A stretch of DNA of 64,000 bases from Paracoccus albicereus (GTDB taxonomy: Bacteria > Pseudomonadota > Alphaproteobacteria > Rhodobacterales > Rhodobacteraceae): contig NZ_JAKZEU010000008.1 of assembly GCF_024359525.1 (NCBI RefSeq), forward strand, positions 33,785 to 97,784, in the 5' to 3' direction. The notes below the pieces were generated by a model. The model saw only the letters and a program-made list of their open reading frames with translations. It did not search any database and was not told where the DNA came from. Below, piece by piece: positions 1 to 8,690 of the stretch; position 1 is the first letter of the stretch; every line of letters begins with the position of its first letter. Made by a program: the position numbers and the translations under genes.

Positions 1-356
1 GTGCCGAAGAACGATGCGAGAATGCCGATGCCCAAGGCACGTCCCGGCTCGCCCTTCTGCGCCATGGGGTAGCCGTCATAGACCGTGGTGATGGAGGAGG
101 GCGTCCCCGGAATGCCAAGCATGACCCCGCTGACAAGACCGCCGGAATAGCCGCCGACGAAGACGCCCACCATCAGCGAAACGCCGGCGACCGGGTCCAT
201 CGCGAAGGTGAAGGGAAAGACCACAAGGATGGCCATCGTGACGGTGAAGCCGGGGATCGATCCCCCGATGATGCCAAGCACGACGCCCAGTGCGATCAAC
301 CCGATCACATGAAGCGACATGACCTGACCAAAGGCTTCGAGGAAGAATTGGGGCAT
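1..356 (-). CDS. tctA: TTT transporter large permease TctA (partial, C-terminus outside window)
   Basis: This is the N-terminal 118 residues of a TctA-family permease; the rest lies beyond base 1. The start ATG (354-356) opens a protein beginning MPQFFLEAFGQV. It carries the family's glycine-rich first repeat: a GGSIPGFT segment, then GGYSGGLVSGVMLGIPGTPSS followed by YDGYPMAQKGEPGRALG. TctA is the roughly 500-residue inner-membrane subunit that moves a carboxylated substrate into the cell with a cation gradient. It lies downstream of tctC (ends 927) and tctB (ends 394) in the same direction, so the three form one operon. The substrate cannot be told from sequence. Confidence 0.93.
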   Translation of the reverse strand, partial: MPQFFLEAFGQVMSLHVIGLIALGVVLGIIGGSIPGFTVTMAILVVFPFTFAMDPVAGVSLMVGVFVGGYSGGLVSGVMLGIPGTPSSITTVYDGYPMAQKGEPGRALGIGILASFFG

Positions 357-393
357 GGTTGGATCGCCTCCGCGCGGATTGACTGGCGCGCCC

Positions 394-864
394 TCAGGGC
401 AGCCGGATGGACAGGATGTTTTCGAAGACGAAGAAGACGATCAGCGGCACCGCGATGACCAGGATCAGGCTCACCAGGGCGATGCGCCTGCTGGAAAATC
501 CGGACAGCAGCAGGAAGGACAGGATCAGAAAGCCCATCGTCGCCAGCAGATAGCCGGTGACCGGCATCATCGCGACATAGGCCGCGAACACCAGGAAAAG
601 CGCCGGCACCCGCGGGTTGGTTCTGACGAACGCGACAAGGGCGGGGATCATCGCCGTCTGCACCGGGGCGGACGGAAGAAAGCTACGGATCAGAAGCAGA
701 ACGGCAAGCAGGCCGACGACGCCCAGCAGAAGGCGCGGATAGAACGCCGAGCCGTAGGGTTGCCAGCTTGTGGCAGGGCGAATGTCGAGCGACGCGACAT
801 ACATCGTCGCCACCAGCGCCAGAACCGCCAATGCGAAGGCGCGGTCTTTGGTCAGGGTGAACAT
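394..864 (-). CDS. tctB: TTT transporter small permease TctB
   Basis: A 156-residue protein with about four hydrophobic segments: near the N-terminus (LAVLALVATMYVA), residues 40-65, around 90-115, and a final VSLILVIAVPLIVFFVF. Length, topology and position between tctC and tctA identify the small TctB subunit, which is poorly conserved in sequence. It forms the membrane complex with TctA that accepts substrate from the periplasmic TctC. A perfect GC-rich hairpin (895-919) lies between tctC and this gene, so its expression may be set lower than that of the binding protein. Confidence 0.88.
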   Translation of the reverse strand: MFTLTKDRAFALAVLALVATMYVASLDIRPATSWQPYGSAFYPRLLLGVVGLLAVLLLIRSFLPSAPVQTAMIPALVAFVRTNPRVPALFLVFAAYVAMMPVTGYLLATMGFLILSFLLLSGFSSRRIALVSLILVIAVPLIVFFVFENILSIRLP

Positions 865-894
865 CGGCAGCTTTCCGTTTTCAGAACAGGGTCA

Positions 895-919
895 GGTGGG
901 GCGGTCGGACCGCCCCACC
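895..919 (-). other. Intercistronic hairpin after tctC
   Basis: A perfect 12-base inverted repeat (GGTGGGGCGGTC and its complement) surrounds one central base, 7 bases after the tctC stop and before tctB. No T-run follows on the minus strand, so it is more likely an attenuator or an mRNA-stabilising element than a full terminator. Similar hairpins follow the other three binding-protein genes in the window. Confidence 0.7.
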
Positions 920-926
920 AACGTCA

Positions 927-1904
927 TCAGTTTTCGAACTCGATGCCCTCGGCCGCAGCCGCCAGCGCCGTCTCGTTCTCGTCGAGGAAGGCTTCGTAAT
1001 CGTCGCCCGCAAGGAAGCGGACATTCGTGCCGAATTCGTTTTCGATGCGGCTGCGAAGCTCTTCGTTTTCCAGCGCCTTTTCAAAGGCGGCGGCGATCGC
1101 GTCGATATGTTCCTGCGGCGTGCCTTTCGGTGCGAAGATGCCGCGGCTTGTCGCGTGGTCGAATTCCAGACCCATCTCGCGCAGCGTCGGCGTCTCGCTT
1201 AGTGCCGCAAGCCGCTCGTCATTGGCGACGCCCAACGGTTTCAGCGCACCGGATTCGAAATGCGAACCGGCGGAAGGCAGGTTGAACATGCCGAAATCGA
1301 CCTCTTGCGCCAGCAGGCCCGACACCTGTTCGCCCGTATCGGGATAGCCGACCAGCCGAACATCGGCCATGTCGATCCCCGCCTCGTCGAAGAACTGCGC
1401 CCAGAAGAAGTGATCCGTCGAACTCGGGATGATGCTGAACCGCACGTCACCCGGATTCTCGGCGACATAGGCCGCGATCTCATCGGCGCTGTTGACCGGA
1501 TGCTCTGCATTGGCGGTCGGAATGTTGATCGTCTGCGTCAGCAGCGCGACCTGCTCGAAATCGTCATAGGAATAATCGACCATTCCCGCCAGGCTGGACA
1601 GCGCGATCGTGTCATGGCTGCCAAGGATCGTGTAGCCGTCCGGCTCTGCCTCCAGGACATGACGTGACCCCCGCGTTGCGCCCGCACCGGCCATGTTGAC
1701 CGGCACGATCGTCGTCCCGAGATGCTGTTCGGCTTCCGCCGCGATCAGCCGGAAGATGATGTCGGTCGCGCCGCCTGGCCCGAACGGGATGATCAGCTGG
1801 ATTTCCTGTTCCGGAAAGGATTGCGCGCGCGCCTCGCTGGCCGGCCCGCCTGCCAATCCCACCGCGATCATCGCCGCGGCGGCGAAAGGGGTTCCCTTAA
1901 GCAT
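927..1904 (-). CDS. tctC: TTT transporter periplasmic substrate-binding protein TctC
   Basis: A 325-residue Bug/TctC-family extracytoplasmic binding protein. The start at 1904 gives a signal peptide (MLKGTPFAAAAMIAVGLAGG, ending near ARAQS) and has an AAGGAGAG ribosome site at good spacing; an upstream in-frame ATG at 1940 would spoil the signal peptide. The mature protein begins SFPEQEIQLIIPFGPGGATD, the typical first strand and ligand-binding loop. Later segments such as EAEPDGYTILGSHDT and IFAPKGTPQEHID are also family-typical. It should capture a carboxylated compound in the periplasm and pass it to TctBA encoded just downstream. The ggt-family gene lies 60 bases upstream on the same strand and may be co-transcribed. 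Confidence 0.93.
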   Translation of the reverse strand: MLKGTPFAAAAMIAVGLAGGPASEARAQSFPEQEIQLIIPFGPGGATDIIFRLIAAEAEQHLGTTIVPVNMAGAGATRGSRHVLEAEPDGYTILGSHDTIALSSLAGMVDYSYDDFEQVALLTQTINIPTANAEHPVNSADEIAAYVAENPGDVRFSIIPSSTDHFFWAQFFDEAGIDMADVRLVGYPDTGEQVSGLLAQEVDFGMFNLPSAGSHFESGALKPLGVANDERLAALSETPTLREMGLEFDHATSRGIFAPKGTPQEHIDAIAAAFEKALENEELRSRIENEFGTNVRFLAGDDYEAFLDENETALAAAAEGIEFEN

Positions 1905-1964
1905 GTCGTGTCTCTCCTTGTTGGTTTGCTCCGCGCTCATTGGCTGTGCGACTGTCGCGGACGA

Positions 1965-3545
1965 TTAGTAGGCAAGTGCGCAGCCATCCTTGCGCGGGTC
2001 CGATCCCGCGCTCAAAACGCCGCTTTCGCGGTCGATGAAGATCCCCTGGCTTCCGCCATGCGGTGTCGGTGCGACAGAGACCTGATGTCCGAGTTCGGCC
2101 AGTCGCGCAGCGACATCGGGCGCAATCCCCCGTTCGAGCGTGACCTCTCCGGCATATCCGAAGGCCCGGGCCAGATCCTGAGCTTCCTGAATGTCCATGC
2201 CATGGTCAAGCATGTTCGAAAGCATCCAGCTTTGACCGAAGGGCTGGAAATGGGCGCCCATCACGCCGAACGGCACGACCGCGGCGCCGTCCTTGATCAG
2301 CATTGCCGGAATGATCGTATGCAGCGGCCGCTTTTTGGGTGCCAGCGTGTTGGCATGATCGGGATCCAGCCGGAAGCTGAAGCCGCGATTGTGGAACATG
2401 ACCCCCGAGGACGGCGCCATCAGGCCACTGCCGAAATTCTCGAAGATCGAATTGATGAAGCTGACGGCGTTTCCATCGCGGTCGACGACGCACAGATAGA
2501 TCGTGTCCTCGCTTGCCGGCATGCTCGACGGCGGGGTGGGACCCGCCTTCTCGCGATCGATGCTGCGGCGCAGCTGGTCGGCATGGTCTGCCGAAAGCAG
2601 GGTTTCGACGGGCACATCGCTCATCCGGGGATCGGCGATGCGCGAGTCGCGTTCGCCATAGGCCAGCTTGGCGGCTTCGATGAACAGGTGAATCCGCTCT
2701 GCACCCAGCGGGTCAAGCGATCCCAGATCGTAGTCGGAGAGGATGTTAAGCATGATCAGCGGAACCAGACCCTGACCGTTCGGCGGGCATTCCAGAAGCT
2801 CATGACCACGATAAGTGGTCGAGATCGGCTCGACCCACTCGCCTTCGGCTTCGGCGAAGTCGTCCAGCGTGTGGCTGCCGCCGAGCTCCTTCAGCCGGTT
2901 GACCATGTCCTCTGCGACAGAGCCAAGATAGAACGCGTCGCGTCCCTCGCGGCCGATACGCTCAAGCGTTGCAGCAAGCGCGGGCTGCCGGTGGACCGAT
3001 CCTGCCCGGGGCGCAGTCCCGCCCGGCAGCATGACCGCCGCCGCATGCGGGTCGCGCCCGAGCTTTTCGACCTGCGCGGTCCAGTCGAAGGCGACGCGCT
3101 GGTGCATGGCGTACCCGTCGCGGGCGAAGGCCACCGCAGGCGCCATCAGGCGATCAAGCGGAAGGCGGCCATAGGTCTCGTGAAGGCGGCACCAGGCCTC
3201 GACGGCGCCGGGAATGGTGATCGAATGCGCGCTGTAACGGGGCATCGTGCGATGCGCCGCGCGCACCGCTTCGGCGTCCAGACCCGCGGGTGCGCGACCC
3301 GAGCCGTTATAGGCGCGCACCGGGCCGCCCGCTTCCGCGACGATCGTGAAATTGTCGCCGCCGATCCCTGTCATGCCGGGTTCGACCACCGTCAGAACCG
3401 CGGATGCGGCAATTGCGGCGTCCATGGCATGTCCGCCAGCCTTCAGCATCTCAAGGGCGACCGCGCTGGCCAGAGGGTGCGACGTCGCGACCGCTCCGTT
3501 CAATCCCAGGACGGGGGATCTGCCTGGAAGTTGAAAATCTCTCAT
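1965..3545 (-). CDS. Gamma-glutamyltransferase-family hydrolase (YwrD/HpxW-like)
   Basis: A 526-residue Ntn-hydrolase of the gamma-glutamyltranspeptidase family. Such proenzymes cleave themselves before a threonine that becomes the N-terminal nucleophile; here the best candidate is Thr348 in SEDTIYLCVVDRDGNAVSF. Other family elements are NGSGRAP near residue 80 and PPNGQG near 254. There is no signal peptide (start MRDFQLPGRSPV, ATG 3545 preceded by AGAGGAG), so it is probably cytoplasmic, unlike classical periplasmic GGT. That fits the YwrD group, which includes the oxamate amidohydrolase HpxW. It sits between two TctCBA operons on the same strand, suggesting it acts on an imported amide or gamma-glutamyl compound. 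The substrate is unknown. Confidence 0.85.
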   Translation of the reverse strand: MRDFQLPGRSPVLGLNGAVATSHPLASAVALEMLKAGGHAMDAAIAASAVLTVVEPGMTGIGGDNFTIVAEAGGPVRAYNGSGRAPAGLDAEAVRAAHRTMPRYSAHSITIPGAVEAWCRLHETYGRLPLDRLMAPAVAFARDGYAMHQRVAFDWTAQVEKLGRDPHAAAVMLPGGTAPRAGSVHRQPALAATLERIGREGRDAFYLGSVAEDMVNRLKELGGSHTLDDFAEAEGEWVEPISTTYRGHELLECPPNGQGLVPLIMLNILSDYDLGSLDPLGAERIHLFIEAAKLAYGERDSRIADPRMSDVPVETLLSADHADQLRRSIDREKAGPTPPSSMPASEDTIYLCVVDRDGNAVSFINSIFENFGSGLMAPSSGVMFHNRGFSFRLDPDHANTLAPKKRPLHTIIPAMLIKDGAAVVPFGVMGAHFQPFGQSWMLSNMLDHGMDIQEAQDLARAFGYAGEVTLERGIAPDVAARLAELGHQVSVAPTPHGGSQGIFIDRESGVLSAGSDPRKDGCALAY

Positions 3546-3777
3546 AGATACTCCTCTTGCGGCCTGACTGACCATGAAAAGACGATGTGCAGCCGGCAAG
3601 GCGTGCCGTCCCCGTCTGTTGTCTCGCCTTTGGCGATCGTTGAATGCGCGGCAAGCCGCGCCTGCAGATGCGTCACGCCGGTGCGATTGTCACCCTCCGC
3701 ATCCAGCGTCCTGCAACCGTGATCACAAGCAGGGCCCGCATCGACGAGCCCCGTCCAAGAGCCGGGCCACGCGCGAT

Positions 3778-5301
3778 CTATTCGTGATGCGCGGCCACGT
3801 CACGTCTCTGTAACCCGCGGCGCAGGCGTTCGACCACCCACGGCAGGAACAGCGACAGCACTAGCAGAAGGAAAAGGCCAAGCGTAATCGGCCGGGACCA
3901 GACATAGTCGAAATTTCCCCCGCTGATCTGATAAGAGCGCAAAAGTTCACCTTCTGCCATCCGTCCGAGCAGCAGTCCGATGACCGCTGCCGCGACCGAA
4001 TACTCGTATTTTCGCAGCAGCCACCCGATCAGGGCGAAGACAAGCAGCGTGATCGGCCCGGCCAGCGTTCCGGTCAGCCCGAAGGCGCCGAAGGTGGCCA
4101 GGACCAGGACCGACGGGATCAGGATGCGCAGCGGGACCTTCACCACCGAACTCATCAAATGCATCAAGAAGATGCCGACGAAGAGCAGAAGGAAAGCCTG
4201 CACGATGTTGGCCAGGATCACCGCATAGACCACATCGGCCTGCTCGCTGAGAAAGCGCGGCCCGCCGGTGATGTTGTGCATCGAGAAGGCGGCGAGAAGG
4301 ACAGCGGTCCCGGCCCCGCCGGGGATGCCGAGGGCGAACAGGGCAACCATGCCGCCGCCTTCGGAACTGCTGTTGGCCGATTCCGATGCGGCGATCCCGC
4401 GCGCATCGCCCTTGCCGAAACTGTCGGGATTACCCGCGCGACGACGTGCGTCGCCATACGAGACGAGATTGGCCACCGAAGAGCCGACCCCGGGGATGGC
4501 GCCGATCAAAACGCCGTAGATGCTTCCGCGCAAAAGCGTCATCGGCATCCGCAACGCCTCGCTGATGCCAGCCATGATACGCTTGAGGCTTATCTTTTTC
4601 TTGTCTTCGCTATCCACCAGATAGCCGCTGCCGGCGATGCTGAACAATTCCGACGCGGCGAACATGCCGATCATCGCCGGAATTACCGGAACGCCGTCCA
4701 GCAGGAACGGGCTGCCCAAAGTGCCGCGAATGACGCCGTTCGGGCTCATCCCGATGGTTCCGATCAGCAGCCCGATCGTGCCGGCAAGGATGCTGCGTGC
4801 CATGAACTTGCCGCGCAGAGCCGCGATGAGCGTCAGGCCCCAAAGGATGACGACGAACATCTCGGTCGGACCCAGCTTCAGCACCACGGATGTCAGCGGC
4901 TGGATCAGAAGCAACAGCGCGATATAGCCGAAAGCTGTGCCGATCGTCGACGCGCCAAGCGCGATACCCAATGCCTCGCTCGGCTTGCCGGACCGCGCCA
5001 TCGGAAAGCCGTCGAAGGTTGTCGCGACCGCCGAAGAGGTGCCGGGAATGTTCATCAGGATTGCCGAGACGCCGCCGCCGAACATGCCGCCGGTGAAGAT
5101 CGCGGTCAGAAACAGCATCGCCGAAAGGAAATCCATGCCCAGCGTCGCCGGCAGGAACACGGCCATCGCCATGCTGGTCTGAAGTCCGGGAACAGAGCCG
5201 AACAGCAATCCGATGATCAGGCCGGGGACGACCACCATCCAGGGCTGGAATGACCCGAAGAGCAGACTGAAAGCATCGCCGAGCGCACCCAGATCGATCA
5301 T
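3778..5301 (-). CDS. tctA: TTT transporter large permease TctA (second system)
   Basis: A complete 507-residue TctA permease. The first family repeat reads GLLFGSVPGLQTSMAMAVF, GGMFGGGVSAILMNIPGTSS and FDGFPMARSGKPSEALG. The second half repeats the pattern with LIGAIPGVGSSVANLVSYGD and ALGIPGGAGTAVLLAAF. About 10-12 hydrophobic segments run along it. It ends with LERLRRGLQRRD-type basic residues expected on the cytoplasmic side. Only 7 bases separate it from tctB upstream, so they are in one operon with tctC at 5831-6844. A 232-base gap with no gene separates it from the ggt-family gene downstream. Confidence 0.95.
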   Translation of the reverse strand: MIDLGALGDAFSLLFGSFQPWMVVVPGLIIGLLFGSVPGLQTSMAMAVFLPATLGMDFLSAMLFLTAIFTGGMFGGGVSAILMNIPGTSSAVATTFDGFPMARSGKPSEALGIALGASTIGTAFGYIALLLLIQPLTSVVLKLGPTEMFVVILWGLTLIAALRGKFMARSILAGTIGLLIGTIGMSPNGVIRGTLGSPFLLDGVPVIPAMIGMFAASELFSIAGSGYLVDSEDKKKISLKRIMAGISEALRMPMTLLRGSIYGVLIGAIPGVGSSVANLVSYGDARRRAGNPDSFGKGDARGIAASESANSSSEGGGMVALFALGIPGGAGTAVLLAAFSMHNITGGPRFLSEQADVVYAVILANIVQAFLLLFVGIFLMHLMSSVVKVPLRILIPSVLVLATFGAFGLTGTLAGPITLLVFALIGWLLRKYEYSVAAAVIGLLLGRMAEGELLRSYQISGGNFDYVWSRPITLGLFLLLVLSLFLPWVVERLRRGLQRRDVAAHHE

Positions 5302-5308
5302 GTCATCC

Positions 5309-5776
5309 TCACAGGATCAGCGTCGTCATCGGATACGGCAGCAGCCAGCGGAACAGCATCGTGCAAACGGCGGCGAAGGCGACTGGATAGATGGCCAGAA
5401 ACAGCGGTCGCCGCTCACCGTCCACCATCAGCGCGATCAATACGAAGAGTGCCGAGCCGACATCGAAACCGGTCACCGGCAGGGTCAGGATGTAGAGCCC
5501 GAAGATCGCCATCAGGATCAGCGGATACAGTTTCTCGCGGGTTGTGCTGTCTTCCGTCGCTTCTGCCTCGTCGACGCCCCGCACCAGGACGCCGATTGCA
5601 ATCGCCGCAGCGAGGACCAGGGACAGGATACTGGCCGGCAGGACGAGGATCAGGTTTCGAACCCTCGCCGAGGCGCTCCACGCGTCGTGGAGATACCAGA
5701 CGACGATACCCGCAAGGACGACGAGAAGGGCGAGATGCCCCCAGTCGATCCTGCGTTTCGCGCTTTGGACGATCAT
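5309..5776 (-). CDS. tctB: TTT transporter small permease TctB (second system)
   Basis: A 155-residue membrane protein with four predicted hydrophobic segments: LALLVVLAGIVVWYL, ILSLVLAAAIAIGVLV, a pair around LILMAIFGLYILTLPVTGFDV, and FLAIYPVAFAAVCTMLF. A charged loop (EAEATEDSTTREK) sits in the middle, as in many TctB proteins. Size and position between tctC and tctA identify it. The start ATG at 5776 follows the intercistronic hairpin at 5806-5823. It works with the neighbouring TctA as the membrane part of the transporter. Confidence 0.9.
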   Translation of the reverse strand: MIVQSAKRRIDWGHLALLVVLAGIVVWYLHDAWSASARVRNLILVLPASILSLVLAAAIAIGVLVRGVDEAEATEDSTTREKLYPLILMAIFGLYILTLPVTGFDVGSALFVLIALMVDGERRPLFLAIYPVAFAAVCTMLFRWLLPYPMTTLIL

Positions 5777-5805
5777 TCCCTTACCCTTTGGGCTGGCGAC
5801 AAGAG

Positions 5806-5823
5806 CGGGGGCCGAAGCCCCCG
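5806..5823 (-). other. Intercistronic hairpin after the second tctC
   Basis: CGGGGGC and GCCCCCG are separated by CGAA, read as a UUCG-type tetraloop on the transcribed minus strand. It lies 7 bases after the tctC stop and 29 bases before tctB. There is no T-run, so partial attenuation or 3'-end protection of the tctC message is more likely than termination. Confidence 0.7.
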
Positions 5824-5830
5824 TTCCGTG

Positions 5831-6844
5831 TCACTGCATCAGGTGTCCGTACTTTTCGAGGATCTCGAAATTGCTTTCGATCCGTGCGGTCGTCTTCTCT
5901 GGCCCAAGCCATTCCGCGCCGATCTCGTTGGCTTCCAGATGCGCGATGAAATCCGGGTTCTGCATCGTGCGCTCATAGGCTGAGACGAGCTTTTCCCAGC
6001 GGTCGGGATGCTGCTCCCTGAACTCGGCCGATGCGGCAAGCCCGCGGATCGAGCCGCTGACGACCGGGATTTCCAAGTCTGCTTCGGCCAGTGCCTCGTT
6101 GACCAGCGGCACGCCGTCCCAGCCTTCCAGAGGCTCCTCGGCCACGACCGCGAGCGGGGTGATCATGTCGCGGATCGCATCGCTGCCCTCGGCTCCCAGG
6201 ATGGTGAAGTCGACCTGGCCGCCGGCTGCGGCCGATCGTGCGGCGCCGCCGCTTTCATAGGTCACGATGTTGAGGTCGTCCGCAGGAATGCCGGCTGCGT
6301 CCAGAAGGATGTAGGTCGAAAGTTCACCTGCCGATCCCGTCACCACGCTGACGCTGTGCTCGCCGGGTGCCTCCTTGATGGCAGTGATCATCTCTGCCAT
6401 CGACGAGATGCCCGACTCGGCGCTTGCCGCGATCAGGTCATGATCCGACCATTGTCCGTTGATGAACGCGAAATCATCGAGCGTGTAGTCGGCGCCGGTG
6501 TTCAGGATCGAATTCGCGAGATACGGCGACAACGACGTCGCAAGAAGCGTGTATCCGTCCGCGGGTTGCGCCAGAACGTAGGCCGCTGCCAATTGGCCAC
6601 CGGCGCCCTCGCGGTTGACGACCGAAATCGGTTGTCCGATTTCATCGGTCATGAACTGGGCGAGCGCCCGCGCGGTGCGATCCGCACTTCCGCCGACGCC
6701 GAAGCCCACGACGAACGTGATCGGACGTTCGGGCCATTCGGTTTCCTGCGCTGCGAGTTGCAGGGGCGTGGCCACCCCCATCGCTGTCGCGAGCGTCATG
6801 GCGGTGGCGGCGCGGCGTGTAATCTGCCGATGTTTTTGTGTCAT
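5831..6844 (-). CDS. tctC: TTT transporter periplasmic substrate-binding protein TctC (second system)
   Basis: A 337-residue Bug/TctC binding protein. The start at 6844 (MTQKHRQITRRAATAMTLA) has a GGAGGAGGAG ribosome site and opens a signal peptide that contains RR followed by a hydrophobic stretch, cleaved near LAAQE. The mature protein starts TEWPERPITFVVGFGVGGSAD, the family's first strand and loop, followed by AQPADGYTLLATSLSPY. The gene diverges from the GntR regulator at 7046 across a 201-base region holding repeated ATGTCAAC octamers. This suggests the GntR protein controls both sides and links this transporter to the PrpB/aconitase/PrpF genes. Confidence 0.93.
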   Translation of the reverse strand: MTQKHRQITRRAATAMTLATAMGVATPLQLAAQETEWPERPITFVVGFGVGGSADRTARALAQFMTDEIGQPISVVNREGAGGQLAAAYVLAQPADGYTLLATSLSPYLANSILNTGADYTLDDFAFINGQWSDHDLIAASAESGISSMAEMITAIKEAPGEHSVSVVTGSAGELSTYILLDAAGIPADDLNIVTYESGGAARSAAAGGQVDFTILGAEGSDAIRDMITPLAVVAEEPLEGWDGVPLVNEALAEADLEIPVVSGSIRGLAASAEFREQHPDRWEKLVSAYERTMQNPDFIAHLEANEIGAEWLGPEKTTARIESNFEILEKYGHLMQ

Positions 6845-7045
6845 TGAATCTCCTCCTCCTCTGCTGCGCTGACATGCGTTCCCCCACGTAATGTCAACAT
6901 TTTTATCATTCGCTAGCGGGCAGGCTATGTCAACCGTCAACGATCCTTGTCGTAAATACCGATTTTTGCGGGCAGTATTGACCTGTCGATAGATCGAAGC
7001 CTACAAATCACAAGGATCATTGTTGACATTCAGGTCACTTCGAAC
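6845..7045. promoter_or_regulatory. Divergent promoter region with repeated ATGTCAAC octamers
   Basis: This AT-richer region lies between the divergent tctC and gntR genes. The octamer ATGTCAAC occurs at 6891-6898 and 6927-6934, and inverted (GTTGACAT) at 7022-7029. A fourth GTCAAC hexamer lies at 6936-6941. FadR-subfamily GntR regulators usually bind short GT-rich operators near their own gene, so these are likely sites for the regulator at 7046. The inverted copy ends 17 bases before the gntR start and could autorepress it. Confidence 0.6.
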
Positions 7046-7768
7046 GTGGATACGACCAACACGAAAAGCGAAACCCTGGCGGATCAAGCCTACGACGCGT
7101 TGGCGAAAAGCATCGTTTCGGGCGAGCTAGCGCCCGGCGCCCGCATTCTCGAGGTCGAGCTGGCCGAGCGTTTCGGAATGAGCCGTGGTCCCTTGCGCGA
7201 GGCGATGCGCCGGCTGGAAGAGCGTCGTCTGGTCGAGCGTGTTTCGCAACGTGGCGTCCGCGTGGTGCGTCTGACCGGGCCAAAGCTGCATGGGATCTAC
7301 AAGGTGCGTGAGGCACTGGAAGGCATGGCGGCACGGCTTTCCGCCCAGAACATGGCGGATGACGAGATCGCCGAGCTTCGCGAGATGCTGGAAGCGCACG
7401 AACGCTATGTCCGCCAAAGCGATGATTACAGCCAGAACCAGCAGGACTGGGACTTCCACGACCGCATCGCCCGCGGGTCCAAGAACGAGATGCTCGTCTC
7501 GCTGCTGAGTGACGATCTATACCAACTGCTCAAGATCTTCCGCAATCAGCACAAATCGAAGCGGGGGCGGGCGCGTCGCGCGGTAGAGGAACACTGGCGC
7601 ATCCTTGCAGCGATCGAAGACCGCGATCCCGAGATGGCCGAACTGATGATGCGGCGGCACATCAGCGCCGCGCTTGCCGTGTTCGAGCCGTCATGGGCAG
7701 AGGACGCGGCTCAGCGCGACCAAGCGGACACGGCCGATTGGCCTGACCTGAAACCAGAAGGAGACTGA
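7046..7768 (+). CDS. GntR-family transcriptional regulator (FadR/FCD subfamily)
   Basis: A 240-residue regulator with a GTG start. The N-terminal winged helix (residues 8-75) contains the recognition-helix segment LAERFGMSRGPLREAMRRLEE. The C-terminal FCD domain follows, with LHGIYKVREALEGMAA near residue 80 and the metal-ligand pattern DWDFHDRIA and EEHWRILAAIEDRD plus a final RRHIS. FCD domains usually bind a metal and a small carboxylate inducer. The gene stands 2 bases before the PrpB-like gene, so it is probably the first cistron of that operon, and it diverges from a TctCBA transporter. The likely inducer is the transported acid, but that is inference. Confidence 0.9.
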   Translation: MDTTNTKSETLADQAYDALAKSIVSGELAPGARILEVELAERFGMSRGPLREAMRRLEERRLVERVSQRGVRVVRLTGPKLHGIYKVREALEGMAARLSAQNMADDEIAELREMLEAHERYVRQSDDYSQNQQDWDFHDRIARGSKNEMLVSLLSDDLYQLLKIFRNQHKSKRGRARRAVEEHWRILAAIEDRDPEMAELMMRRHISAALAVFEPSWAEDAAQRDQADTADWPDLKPEGD

Positions 7769-7770
7769 CG

Positions 7771-8631
7771 ATGACTGCATCCAAGCGACTGCGCCAGCTG
7801 ATGGCCGAGGGCGGCCCCGTCGTGGCGCCCGGCGGTTATGACGGCATCTCCGCCCGGATGATCAAACGCGCCGGGTTTCCTGCGGTCTATGCCAGCGGCG
7901 GCGCCATCGCCCGCAGCACCGGCATCCCCGACCTGGGCCTGATGAGCATGGCCGAGATCACCGACCGGCTTGCGACGATGGTCGACGCGGTCGACATCCC
8001 CGTCATTGCCGACGCCGACACGGGTTACGGCAATGCGCTGAATGTACAGCACATGGTCCGCGCCTTCGAGCGGGCGGGTGTCGCGGGCTTCCATCTTGAG
8101 GATCAGCAGTTCCCCAAGCGCTGCGGGCACTACGACGACAAGTCGATCGTGCCGACGCGCGAGATGGAACAGAAGATCAAGGCGGTGAAGGATGCCGCGA
8201 CGGACGAGGAACTGGTCCTGATCGCCCGCACAGATGGACTTGCCGTCGAAGGGTTCGACGCCACGATCGATCGCGCGCATGCCTATATGGCAGCCGGTGC
8301 CGACGTGATCTTCGTCGAGGCGCCGACCAGCGTCGAACAGATCGAGCGTATCGCCGAGATGCTGCCTTACCCCAAGCTGATCAACATGTTCGCGGGCGGC
8401 AAGACACCCCTGATGCCGGCAGAGCGTCTGGGAGAGCTGGGCTACTCGCTGGTCATCATCCCCAGCGATTTGCAGCGTGCAGCGCTTTACGCGATGGAAC
8501 GGACGCTGACCGCCATCCGGACCGACGGTTCCTCGGCGTCGTTTCAGGACAGCATGATCTCGTTCAGCGATCGCGAAGAGATCATCGGCACGAAGGACTG
8601 GCTCGCCCGCGACAAGGCATATGCGGTCTGA
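7771..8631 (+). CDS. Isocitrate lyase/PEP mutase-family enzyme, PrpB-like
   Basis: A 286-residue TIM-barrel enzyme of the isocitrate lyase/PEP mutase superfamily. DADTGYG (81-87) supplies Mg-binding aspartates. Residues 116-120 read KRCGH, with the catalytic cysteine (Cys118) of the C-C lyases, so it is a lyase rather than a phosphonomutase. Closest groups are 2-methylisocitrate lyase (PrpB) and 2,3-dimethylmalate lyase, which cleave to pyruvate plus succinate or propionate. Neighbouring aconitase and PrpF genes favour a methylisocitrate-like substrate. No methylcitrate synthase gene is present in the window. The exact substrate is unproven. Confidence 0.85.
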   Translation: MTASKRLRQLMAEGGPVVAPGGYDGISARMIKRAGFPAVYASGGAIARSTGIPDLGLMSMAEITDRLATMVDAVDIPVIADADTGYGNALNVQHMVRAFERAGVAGFHLEDQQFPKRCGHYDDKSIVPTREMEQKIKAVKDAATDEELVLIARTDGLAVEGFDATIDRAHAYMAAGADVIFVEAPTSVEQIERIAEMLPYPKLINMFAGGKTPLMPAERLGELGYSLVIIPSDLQRAALYAMERTLTAIRTDGSSASFQDSMISFSDREEIIGTKDWLARDKAYAV

Positions 8632-8690
8632 AGTGGAGGCAACGGCTTTCCACCAAAGGGGCTGGCAGTAGGGCGGAGGGTATGTGCCGG

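Noticed and set aside
1722..3722. Open frame of 666 codons opposite the ggt-family gene
   Set aside because: The minus strand codes for a well-formed Ntn-hydrolase. The plus frame is a composition artefact.
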